Position numbers and translations under genes: made by a program | The notes under the pieces: generated by a model | What the model was told of the DNA's origin: nothing | What the model saw: the letters and a program-made list of their open reading frames with translations, nothing else | Databases searched by the model: none | In this document: piece after piece, positions 25,541 through 37,000 of the stretch | Numbering within the stretch: the stretch's first letter is position 1 | Layout of the letters: every line of letters starts with the position of its first letter | Source of the DNA: Pseudoips prasinana | Taxonomy: Eukaryota > Arthropoda > Insecta > Lepidoptera > Nolidae | Length of the DNA stretch: 64,000 nucleotides | Reading direction: 5' to 3' | Assembly: GCA_951640165.1 (NCBI GenBank) | Contig: OX621237.1 | Location: 11,408,001-11,472,000 of the forward strand

Positions 25541-27085
25541 TTTCGAGGATTATGTCTTCAATTAAAAACAATTATTTATCTTATTGTTTCACCCATAGAA
25601 CAACATTGATGTAAAATTATGATGGAAGAAATTGCAAATTGCTTGCAAACATGTGAATGTGATGGTTTATCAGCTGATGATTGACATTGACATTTGACAC
25701 ATTGGCCACGGATAAATAATTCAATTTCGGAACTACAGTACGCGACAGGTCAACATGGCAAATTTCTAGTGATTCACGTACTAAGTAGGTAGGTTATATC
25801 GATATTTTATTTACAGCCAACAAAATAAGAGTAACATTAACATATTAAATTTTTCTTCTGTTAAGAATAATTTTCATTTTTTTATCATAAAAATATGAGA
25901 ATATCTGTCACCCACAGATGGTAAGATGACACGGCAATCTTATGGAAGAGCGGAATGCAATAATACAAGCAAATATTTGCTTAAAAGGCTTAAAACACAA
26001 TTCAATGTTTTTCTTAATACTGTTGGTGTCATACTATTTTGTTTTTTTTGTTATGTAAGTGCAGATTAGTTCCAAATGGAAATTTACAATATTTATATTA
26101 AAAAATACGTTAAGATTGCGATAATGCATACCTAACTATATTTCCCGGAATTATCTATACATATAAATGAAGGATATTCATTCGGCATTAGGCATTAACC
26201 TTTCTGCTGCGAAAGGCAGACGTCCTCTTGTTGTACCTATATTGTGTACCGACCGCTTGACGAATTACCTGTTTTATACCAGCAAAATACATTCTGGGTA
26301 ATACCTATTTATAAATTTAAATTGTAACGAGGTAGGTATATTTATTCAATTTCGTTCGAAGATGGATATCTACATTGGATTTGTTTTTGAACTAAAAGTA
26401 GGTATTACTTTTTAAATCTGTGTTTCGGGATTATAACTTTATTGATATTTTCTACCTACTAAGTATTTGTTAGGACAACGGGTCATTTATCTTTCCTTTT
26501 CCGTCCGTAGACAATATTAATGAACAGCACCGATGCCAAATTGACTAATTTCAATTTTCAATTCAAAATCAAAATCGGGTGGAATTAGTTATTCCACAGA
26601 ACAGAAAATAAGATAAAATTTATTCGCAAGAAACATAGTTACAAGATGTTATGTAAAATTGTATAGGGTCAGTGTGTTAGGTACATCGATTTGATGGCGT
26701 GAAAATTAATACTGCAAGCTTTATAGATATTATTTTTAATACAACGGTTTTCATGCTCCCTTTCGCACTTTACCACACATTATTCGTACACACTTAAGTT
26801 GATGAGATTGCGAAATTGTTGTTGGCAGCATTAAACAAGCCAAAAGGGTGTCCACTTAAAAATATATCGATATTTCTATTCGATGTAAAACATCGGATCC
26901 CAACATCGTTGTTTATCGAATACTTTCCACAAAAGTTTCATATTACCTTTTTCCAGGGAAACGCACGAAATTTGTGCTAGTTTTTGTGCAAAAACTTACA
27001 TTCACTTTACCTATTTAAGACCAATGCAAAATAAGTTTACTGAATCTTTTACCTTTCATACTATTTCATTGTTGATTAACTAACT
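25541..27085. other. Region upstream of SERGEF, largely unrecognised
   Basis: The first few hundred bases should contain the SERGEF promoter. There are ATATCGATAT-type motifs near 25796 and 26873, and otherwise AT-rich sequence without ORFs. A partial SINE-C tail lies on the other side of exon 1 at about 25030-25125. Confidence 0.45.
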
Positions 27086-27087
27086 AT

Positions 27088-28800
27088 CAAAATCAAAATT
27101 ATTTATTATTTCATTGCATTTTGGGTATTACAAGATCACAGGTAATAAAATAAGTTTCACCAAAAGCTGCCTAACAAGGCGTTTGAAACATACAATCATA
27201 ACATAACACAATACCAAAATAAACCACTATATAATTTAAAAAAAAACAGTCAACATTTAATACATGCTTAATAATTACAATATGTCAATATTTTTTGTTT
27301 TCCAAATGTCAATAAAAAAATTTAGAGAAAATGTCAAAAGTTGTTGTATTTAAATGTCAATAAATAAATTAAAATACATAAAATTTTCGCTCAAATGATG
27401 TAATATATAAATTATCATTAATGGTATAATAACATTTCTTAGTCAAGATATTTTTCATTTGTTTTTTAAATATGTCAGTACTGCTTGTTTTAGCATAATG
27501 TACACACAACCTATCCTTAATATTGTTTCGTCTGTTACGCTTTACAACATCAGATATGCGCTCAAATAATTGCGGATTGCCGCGCACAAACAATGCTACC
27601 TCCAAGATATAAAGAGATGGGAGTGTTAAAATATTATATTTCATAAAATATGGTACACAGGTATCTATTGATTTCAAACCAAACATTGCTCGAACACAAC
27701 GTTTCTGAGCTTTAAATATAATATTATTATTGGTTGAGTTTCCCCAAAAGATTATTCCATACCGAAGTACTGAGGCTTCTAGACCATGGTATGCAGCCAG
27801 GAGAGCTTCAATATTTACTATTGGAGCTAATTTGTAAAGGGCCTATGCAGAACTACTAATCCTTTTACATAGTACCGATATGTGTGCTTTCCAGTTTAGC
27901 TGTTTATCAATGGTAACACCCAGGAATCTGACTGTGTCCACTTCAGGTATGGTGTCATTATTAAAGCTAATCTTAATATTGTGTGGCTGAGGTCTTTGAC
28001 TAAAGTGCATTATTTGAGTTTTTAGCAGATTTATTTTTAAATTGTTATTTTCAAGCCAGCGAACAATTGATGCCAAACAATCATTTATATCATCTTGATA
28101 TGTTTCAGCGGTTCTACATCGAATAGAAACTGTACTGTCGTCGGCAAAGAGGGACATATGATGATTTGTATATTTTGGTAAATCGTTTATATATAAGATG
28201 AACAAAAGGGGACCCAATAAACTACCTTGTGGAACACCGTATTTGATATGCCGTAATTGTGATTGAAAAGATTCTTCGTATTTAGTTTTTTTATTTATTC
28301 TAGATACGCTCGTTGTTTGTAGCCTGTCAGAGAGATATGACTTAATGAGTTCTAGCACGTAACCACGAATTCCATAGCACTCCAATTTCTTTAGTAGTAT
28401 GCTATGATCCACATAATCGAAGGCCTGGGTCATATCACAATAAATGGCGCATACGGGAGACCTTTTATCGACATTAGTAAGGATAGTTTTATAGAAATCA
28501 TAGATTGCTAGGTTAGTGTTTTTATTTTTTCTAAAACCTTTTTGTTCTTGGCATAGTAGTTTATTCAGCTCTAAATATGAATACATTTTGTCATGGATAT
28601 ATTTTTCAAAAATTTTTGAAAATATAGGTATGAGTGTTATTGGTCTATAGAATTCCATAAGCTCTTTGTTTTCTTTTTGAACAAAGGCCTTACTATTGAT
28701 AATTTTAGTTTATCTGGAAATATACCATTACAAATACATAAAGAACAATGGGCAAAAATGTATGGAACGTGGTACCCGCTCCAATAGTCCTCATTAATAT
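27088..28800 (-). pseudogene. 5'-truncated Jockey-like LINE (reverse transcriptase)
   Basis: The minus-strand RT frame 28658-27843 has YRPITLIPIFSKIFEK, CDMTQAFDYVDH, GVPQGSLLGPLLFILYINDL and the catalytic LFADD with SLFADDSTVSI. After a frameshift, 27686-27369 carries the C-terminal part ending SFERKFYVF. A further frameshift near 28660 separates an upstream piece. The 3' UTR runs to about 27088 and ends in AAAATCAAAATTATTTATT-like sequence. The endonuclease and ORF1 are missing. Confidence 0.85.
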
Positions 28801-28869
28801 ATCATTGAATAGACATTTTGATGCAGAAAAACGTCTACCATGGCGCCTGTCCCTATTCACGTTTGGAAA

Positions 28870-29062
28870 GCAGTAATCTCACTATCTATACTTATTATTA
28901 TAAAGCTTTAATCTCAGGAACTGCTAGTCCGATTTAAAAAATTCTTTCAGTGTTAGATAGCCCATTTATTGAGGAAGGCTATAAGCTATATATCATCGCT
29001 ACGCTACGACTAAAAGGAGCCGAGCAGCAGGGGTGAAACCACGGGGAACAGCTTGTGTTTTA
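28870..29062 (-). repeat. Interspersed repeat with CCGCGG-type head, reversed
   Basis: Read on the minus strand it starts AGCTGTTCCCCGTGGTTTC and ends near TATAATAATAAGTATAGATAG. Head and end match the family at 16216-16526, but the body (AATGGGCTATCTAACACTG) is different. Confidence 0.6.
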
Positions 29063-29224
29063 TAAATGATGAAGAATTTATTACAAACTACTTATATAAG
29101 TAAAATAAAGCTAGAATAACATGATATAACACATTTAGGATTCTATTATTAAAAGAAGTCAGAAAACAAGCATTCTTTAAATACAAAACATATATTTTAT
29201 CAATAAGTGAGTAGATTTAAAACA

Positions 29225-31798
29225 TTACATATCGGTATCAACTATAACAGCATTGAGGAAAGATGCCGGAGCAGTAAATCCCGTATGCCTCGCATAGCCT
29301 AAGTACCATACGATGGACACTATATGTGCACAAGTGCCGATCGTACGTCGCCCGGTTAAACATGTGCAATACTGTTGGACAATATTATTTGCACTGCTGA
29401 TTAATATATAACAAAAATATGTTTTTACACGGACATGTCGCGACTGGATTCGTCCACGCAAAAGCCAGGCATCTTCGTGTATGCCATAGTCTGGCAGATC
29501 ATCAAGTGCTCCCTCTCTGTACGTTTCAATTATATATAGACCATTTGATAAATGCTCGGCACAGTAAGATCTTGCCAGCTTGAGTTGGTATGTACCTAGC
29601 GCTAATAGAATTATATCCTCCTCCGTCATTGAAGGGAAGTTTTCAATCTGGCTCGCTTCCATCCTCTGAAAATATACTCTTCTGTGGTTAAGCCGTTTTC
29701 TCTCTACATACATATGCAGAAGATTCGGGGTATCTATTTTCTGCCTTATTATATGGACGAATTCGTCTGCGTGTACGCTATCCACGATGGGTTGGTGGAA
29801 GTAATTCGTGATAGCTGCGGCAATCTTAAAATCAGTGAACATATTGGGCAGTGACTTATTAAAATATTTTTGCCGCAAGAGCTTAAAATCACGTTTAAAC
29901 CGGCCATTTGCCACTTCCACAACCCACCGGCATAGCGTTACCGATCGAGCTTCGTTGGATTGTTCAGTGGTCAGCTGTGTCTCTTGGCGGTTCTTTGTTG
30001 GTGGGACATAGGATTCATACCCACATTCATCAATGAGGTCCAAGCTGTCCCTAAAACCTCGATCTAATATAAAAGCATCGTTTGTTCGGAGTAACCAATG
30101 TAATGGATGTTGTCCATCATTCATAATATCGCCCATTATTTACGCATCTGTTTTTGTTGCAGCGTATGGACCCATTACATCCAATATATATCCATCAGTA
30201 CATACAAGTAGGAAAGGTTTCAGTAGATTCTGAAACTTGTGTAAACTGTAGGATAATCTTTGGAATAAAAAGTTCGAGCTTTTATTTATGTAAATGTAAG
30301 TACCATCACCAATCAATAATAACTTATCATTATTTTCATTTCCAAATAAGGCTTTTGGTATAGTTAGATTTTTTTCCAATAATTGTTGTCTGTCAATGTG
30401 ATCCACTCCCAAATGCAGCCCGACATAATTGTTACTGAGACACTCCCTCACAATAACCAATAAACGTTCGAGCTTTCGTCGTGACATGTTAAATAATGTC
30501 GCAAGTCTTTCATTTGGCTCCCCAGAACGCAGTTTTGTTAGATAAATACCTAATGCAGTTCTCGGTTCTCTACATCTTTCATTTAGTGCAGGTGTTTGTA
30601 CCAATATATTATCAAACTCTTCGCACTTGCGTCCTGTCCAAAAGTGCATCTCTTCGTTGGTTAAAGCGCCTCTCGTGTTGAAGTCTAGCCGAGGTCCACG
30701 TTGTAAGGCCATTCTTAACATGTCACAAATGTCAGTAAACTGTTCTGTATTAAAATCATGAGTGACATTACATGTTTGAGGTAGCTCATCCCAAACGTTG
30801 TTCTCTAAGTGCTGTGTACACACTCTTGCACCATTTGGAATATAAAGCTTATATTCACAAAAGATGTGAGTTTTAATTGTTATTGGGATTCGATGGCGAG
30901 CTGCGTTTGGACAGTTGTTAAATATACAATGCCGTGGTGTGTTTGGAGCACGTGTATACTCTGAAACTTGAAATTCCTGAACATTTTGCACAGCTTCCGG
31001 CACTGCTTCCGGCATTGCATCCGGCACTGCTTCCGGCATTGCATCCGGCATTGCTTCTGGCACTGCATCTGGCATTGCTTCAGGCATTGCTACGGGCACG
31101 GCAGGGTTCGCATGTCTTCTCACTGCATTATCAGCGGACTGCCAACATCGGTGACACACACGTCGTGTGCCATCGAATACCACCTGAAAGTAGTAAAAAT
31201 ATGATTTAATATATATTTTTTTGGAACTAAGCTAAAAAACTGAGAAAACAACGTCACGTAAATACAAAATATTAAAGTGTCGATCGTAACCTAACAACAC
31301 TTTTGTTATAGTAAGCGCAGATTCAACAAAGTCGTCGGGCCATAAATCATTTCTCTATGTCCATCTTGCTTGCACTTATAAAGCTTATGGAACGCTAATG
31401 CAAAATAATAGGGCATTGGAATAATAAAAGTGACTTTCGAAGGTCCGATGACTCCACACGTGCGCACAGTGTCCAGGTAGCTAATATCGAGTTAGAAAGG
31501 ATAAGCCCTTTTCTTTGTACTGCTAACCATTATCTATTGTTATTGGTAATGACCGTCTTAAGTGGCAGCACCTGTGCTATACTTATATTAAGAGTATAAA
31601 CGGCACGGACGAAGGGATGATGAAATAAAACCACACCTTGATTATAATAATGGAAGTGCTTACCTCCAGAACAGCATGTTCATGAATAAACGCAGCGAAC
31701 TCAGGGCGCGTTCTTGACAGATTAGTTGTCAAAATATGTTGTTGGTATCTTCTGGTATATAAAGCTCGCCGACACATTACACAGTTGAGACGTTCCAT
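29225..31798 (-). pseudogene. DDE transposase-derived gene with THAP-like and SWIM zinc modules; one in-frame stop
   Basis: Exon 1 (31798-31664, 45 codons) and exon 2 (31183-29225, 653 codons including stops) join in phase. The order is: a CVMC...CHRC module formed across the intron; a 12-bp-repeat-encoded MPEA/MPDA linker; a THAP-like C2CH segment (CIFNNC...RVCTQH); an HTH-like LATLFNMSRRKLERLLVI; a DDE_Tnp_4-like core with IGDGTYI, FILDRGFRD and RWVVEVANGRFK supplying D, D and E; and a C-terminal SWIM finger (YCTC...GTCAH). A single TAA at 30140-30142 lies between the first two catalytic Asp, with the frame open on both sides. I found no terminal inverted repeats, so it may be a domesticated gene recently lost, a gene with readthrough, or a decayed transposon. 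AATAAA lies about 140 bp past the final stop. Confidence 0.75.
30990..31106 (-). repeat. 12-bp coding tandem repeat
   Basis: About ten 12-bp units of the type GCCGGAAGCAGTGCC/GCCGGATGCAATGCC encode alternating MPEA, MPDA and VPEA tetrapeptides in the transposase-derived protein. The repeat keeps frame, so length changes would be tolerated. Confidence 0.85.
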
Positions 31799-33530
31799 TG
31801 CGATATTCCAGTTCGAAAAGCAAATCAGTATAGTCCACAACACTAGCACAGGTCAGCGTTAATTAGAGCGGGTAACAAGTCCAGTAGGAGCGCAGGGGTC
31901 AGTAGTTAATAAAACCGAGTTATGAAAGCACAAAAGAAACTCAAACAGCAGCTAAACGTCGTCACGAGCGCAAAACGAACGAGCTGACGCAGGACGCGAA
32001 CACGTCTGGTGTCAGTCGATCCCCTCCTCTCCCTCCCCCGCTGCTCTTGCGCACACCCCGCGCTCAGGAGCAACGGGACTCGAGTTAAAATGAGGAGTGC
32101 ATGGCAAAGTCTTACGTAAAAACGTTATTAATAGAAAACATGAACGGAAATGCCGAAAATATTACCTTGGTACTCATTTTCTTACATAAATAAGTGGTAA
32201 CTTATATACTCGTATATGTATGTTTATCGCCGGGGCCACGAGACTGTCTAAACAGGTTACTGTGGCCCTGGAAAGCAAAGGGAAACTGAAGGAACAGGGT
32301 TTTTATTAGTTAGTAAGACTGTCGTTTATCTTCAAACGCAATCAGATTTGAGAGTGGCGGCTATAGTAAAAATTGTTCCTCTTGGTAAGACCTTTTAAAC
32401 GACACTACAATCATATCTATTGGAGCCGGGTACCATTTTGCTCATTCTTCTTTAATATATAACTTAAATGTCGATTATTTGAGGAGCTTTAAAAAATAAA
32501 CGTTTGGATGGACAGAAGAAAAAAATATTAAATATTCGATGTTTCTATAAATAAATATATCGAATACAATAAATATCTGTCAAAACATCGAATCAATCCG
32601 ATATATCGCATGGCAAACATCGAAAACCAACCTAGCCAATAGCAACGAGATGGCTCATAAGGCCGAAGAAGCCATGGCCGAAACAAATTAAATAAAAAAA
32701 GCAACCTAACCAATCACGTCGTTTTTTAATAATAATATATTGTAAACATAGTTTGTTATAAATATTCTCTTTGAGTGTAAATAACAATTATTGTGTTTTC
32801 GTTACGTAGGTATATAAGGTATTCACTATTTCTACATAATATAATAGAAATTAGTTATCTCAGAGGTTAAATTAGTATTTAACGCAAGTTTAGGTAAATT
32901 GGATAGTTCTTTGAGAATTATCTCGATCTTAAATTCCGCCGGTTAGCCTAGCTGATTATATATCAATTTGTTATTATATTTACATTATATATACAGCAAG
33001 TATCATAGGCTGTCATTTACTATAAGGTACCTAACTCAATATTGGCTAAATCACTGCTGTTAGTTATTTATTTGTTGAATATAAATATAATTTTAATTAG
33101 GTAAACACAACCAAATATGGTATCTTATATACAATTTATTATGAAGTCCAGTGCAATTAACCTTTTTAAAACAAATTGTCTACATCTTAACTTTCTTATC
33201 TTCCATCACACTACCTAAAAAGAAATTGATATAGTTACTATATTTTATAGGTTATATGCTATTTCTAAACAATAAATTTAATAACAGTTATTACGGACGT
33301 CGGACAGTATCTTGAAAAGGGATCTATTTTGTAACAAGTGGCTACACCTAAGTTTCTATAATACCTAAGTGAAAACCCATCCTTATTTCGAGCTTACTTT
33401 TTTTTGCTGAACCCCCAATACCTCTTATGGAAAGTCAAATGTTGCAAGTCTTCTTTTCCTTGTAACAAGTTACATGTGATAATACATTTAGTGACAAGTT
33501 GTTTTGTTATAAATAAATATCTTGGGTAAC
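31799..33530. other. Intergenic spacer between the transposase-derived gene and the Myb/SANT gene
   Basis: 31860-32100 is GC-richer with CpG (GATCCCCTCCTCTCCCTCCC) and could be the promoter of the minus-strand gene. 32525-32640 has repeated ATCGAA/TTCGAT and ATATCG motifs. No ORF is credible. Confidence 0.4.
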
Positions 33531-33632
33531 TAACACACTGCCATCTGAGCCAAAGCTAGGCAGAATCAGACACAGTATAAATAACACACTGCCATCTGAG
33601 CAAATGCTAGGCAGAATCAGACACAGTATAAA
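33531..33632. repeat. 51-bp tandem duplication of a SINE tail
   Basis: 33531-33581 and 33582-33632 are two 51-bp units (TAACACACTGCCATCTGAGC...) differing at a few positions. The unit resembles the 3' tail of SINE-A in reverse. Confidence 0.85.
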
Positions 33633-33704
33633 TAATTCAGCTCATCATCCAAAGATTTGTCATGGGTTGGGATCAAACAAACAACCACTGGCTTTGCAGT
33701 TATC

Positions 33705-33966
33705 AATATTCTGGGACACTGGGACACTATTAACACACGGCCATCTGATCCCAAACTAAGCAGAGCTTGTACTATGGAATCCAGATAACTTATATAATAC
33801 ATATACTACTTTTCTTTTGTAAATACATACTTATATAGATAATTACACCCAGACTCAGGACAAACAGACATGTTCATGCACACTAATATCTGTCCTGGGT
33901 GGGAATCAAACCCACAACCTCCAGCGTGAAAAGGAAACATTTGCCAACCACGCCAATAGGCCCGTT
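33705..33966 (-). mobile_element. SINE-A, uninterrupted copy
   Basis: Minus-strand order: head GGCGTGGTTGGCAAATG, B box GGGTTTGATTCCC, then CACCCAGGACAGATA, ATATAAGTATGTATTTAC, and tail GCTTAGTTTGGGATCAGATG. This copy is the reference for recognising the split ones. It lies just upstream of the Myb/SANT first exon. Confidence 0.85.
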
Positions 33967-34004
33967 ATCAGACCAACATGATATTATTATACAGACATTT
34001 TTAG

Positions 34005-37000
34005 ATGGAATCATCCAAGAAACATGTAACAACGGCCCAAGTGAATGCCCTGATGGATTTCATGCAGAATGTCTTTGAGAAAGATGACTTAGATGCCAGA
34101 TGGAAAGATTTTGCTGAGAGCCTTAATTCTATGGGAGGAGCTGTGAAATCTGTTGATAGATGGAAACAGGTAGCTAGCTAAGCTATTTTCTTTAAATTGC
34201 TTGAATTTTTCCAGTTACAAACACCTGCATTTTACTTCATGATATGAGTACTTGTTTATTGTTATGACAGTATGGAAAATAACACATAATTTCAGGTGAA
34301 AGGTTGTGCCATTGTCTTCTGATTACATAACCATTTTTTAAAGGTTAAGTTAATTTCACAAATATCATAAAAACAAGGTTAATGTAAGAAAAAAACTGAG
34401 GAATTGTGTAATATAGACTGATATTTACCTCTGCTGATCTTACATATGAGCTAGTAACCATAGGGATGGATCTTGATCTCTCACTAGTCATGAACTCATA
34501 TGGTACTTTGTGATTTCATTGATTGAGTGCTGTAGAGAAACTGGAGTCAGAGTGTAGTAGAGCAATGGTGCACGGAATACCAACTATCGGTAAACCCCAC
34601 AAAAACACAATTAATACTCTTCACAAAAAAAAGGAAGCTGGCAACACTTCAGTTACCAAAATTTTTCGGCACAACCCTGACCCTTTCAACTGAAACCAAA
34701 TATCTGGGCATATATTTGGACAAACAACTGAATTGGGCAAAACACACTGAATACTTGACCACCAAAGCCAGCATATCAATGTGGCAGTGTAAGCAACTGC
34801 TGGGAAAAAACTGGGGCATTAGCCCTAGGGTCACCTACTGGCTATACACCTCTGTTATCAGACCACTCGTCACATACGGCTCGCTGGTCTGGTGGCCCAG
34901 GACCAACTTGAGCTCAAATCAAAAAGAACTAGAAAAGCTGCAGCGACTGGCATGTGTAGCAATCACTGGCAGCATGAGAACAACACCCACCGCCGCCCTA
35001 CAAGCAATGCTGGGACTGCCACCCCTACATCTTACTGTGCAGGAGGATGCAACCATAGCAATCTTTAGACTCAGCATGAACGACACCCTAAACAATGACC
35101 CTAGAATAAAGCATACTCGTATTCACGAAGACGCGATCAAACGGCAACCCATGATGGCATCACCTAGTGATAAAATCTTAAAAACACCATTTCCAGAAGC
35201 ACTACAATATACAACTCACTGAAGAAGAATGTGACCATCCGAACCCAACGGAGATAAGAATCTACACTGATGGGTCAAAAACCGACTCCGGAACAGGAGT
35301 GGGAGTTTTCTCAAATGACCTGAACATCAAAATATCAAGGCCCCTAAGTACGTTCAACACTGTATACCAGGCTGAGTGTGTTGGCATCATCCTTGCAGCA
35401 CATGCAATTAAGGCTAGAAAAATCACAAACACCTGCATACGCATACTATCTGATAGCGCATCAGTACTCCAATCCTTGGAAAGATACCACTTTGCCTCGG
35501 GATTAATACTGGAATGCCATAACGCACTGGAACATGTTGCGGGACACTACAACAACACAGTAACTCTACAATGGATCAAAGGACACAGCGGGTCACTGGG
35601 CAATGATGCAGCTGACGAGCTAGCCAGGAGAGGCTCAAACACAGCGGCCATTGGACCGGAACCAACTGTGCCCATACCCTTCACTCAAATACGTAGATGG
35701 CTACAAAAACACACACACACACAGTCCGAGATCTGGTGGTCCTCAGCATCGGGCTGTAGACAATCCAAAGAAGCAATGCCATGCCTGGATGGTAAGCTGA
35801 AGCGGCGTCTACTACGGCTCAACAGGAAAAACCTACGAGTTGTGGTGGGGACCATCACCGGACACTGCTCACTCAACAAACACTTTCACACTATTGGCAT
35901 AACCGACAGCCCTCTGTGTAGAGCGTGCATGGACGCTGACGAAACGGTCGCGCATGTGCTCCTCGAGTGCACAGGCATCGTGAAAATCCGGAGAGAAACC
36001 TTGGGCTCACCAAGAACTCTTCCGGAGGCCCTGAGAAGTTTGGGAGATCTAATATGCTTCTGGAAGGAGGTGGGCTGGATGGAGTAAAGGCCACCTGTGG
36101 CTTACGTACAATGGTCCACATCGGGACTAAGTGCGGAAACCAGACCCACTGGCATATTGGTGGGTCAAGATGATGATGATGATGAGACTGGAGTCATTGT
36201 CATAGTTATTGTGGTTAATCCTAGTCTTGTTAGGTTATACGCATAAAGAGTCTTATAAAGAAAACTTCGATTTAAATGTGGTATTAAACATGGCGTGAAT
36301 TTAACAGTAGAAATATAGTACAGACCTTAATTTGCTTATAAAACTAAACAATATTCAATGTCCCATCTCATCCATCTCATGGTGGGAAGTTATTATACTG
36401 AGTCTTTGATGCTTGCAGTTAATATGCTATTGTTTTGCCAAGTCTTCTAATGATATCTTCTAGGGGAAGTTACACTTGTGCAGGGCCATATAATTATGAT
36501 GTTAGTATGAACATAATCCTATTTGGGGCGCTCATAGCTAGATGCTCTCATCGGTCCGTAAGTAATCGGTGAGGTTAAGCAACTAGGCTCGCGGCCAGTC
36601 CATAGATGTGACCACGTGTGGTTTAATTTCTGAGCGTCTCCGTGCTTCGGAGGGCACGATTCAATTTCAAGGAAGCTGTCGATTCGATGGTTGTAGTAAT
36701 TAGATAACAGTTGTTAAGCCATGTTATACCTACCTACCCATTAGAGTTGCGCAAAACAGTGCGTTTGAAAGTCATGTAATATGACATTACTTTTCGTACC
36801 GAGGAATGTTGCATTACACCATGACTCCAAACATGACACGAAATGACGCACCTCACGGTGGTTATTGTAATGAAATGCTCGCGTTGTAGAAGATATACAT
36901 CATGTGCGTTATACTATGGTGTGATATGACATCACAATTACCAAACGCAATGCGCCCACGCTGCGCCGGAATATACACTTGATTTTGTCGTCATAGTTAT

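Noticed and set aside
36528..36724. A 5S rRNA gene
   Set aside because: Only the internal-promoter portion is conserved. The ends do not pair as 5S helix I and the sequence continues into a dispersed repeat body.
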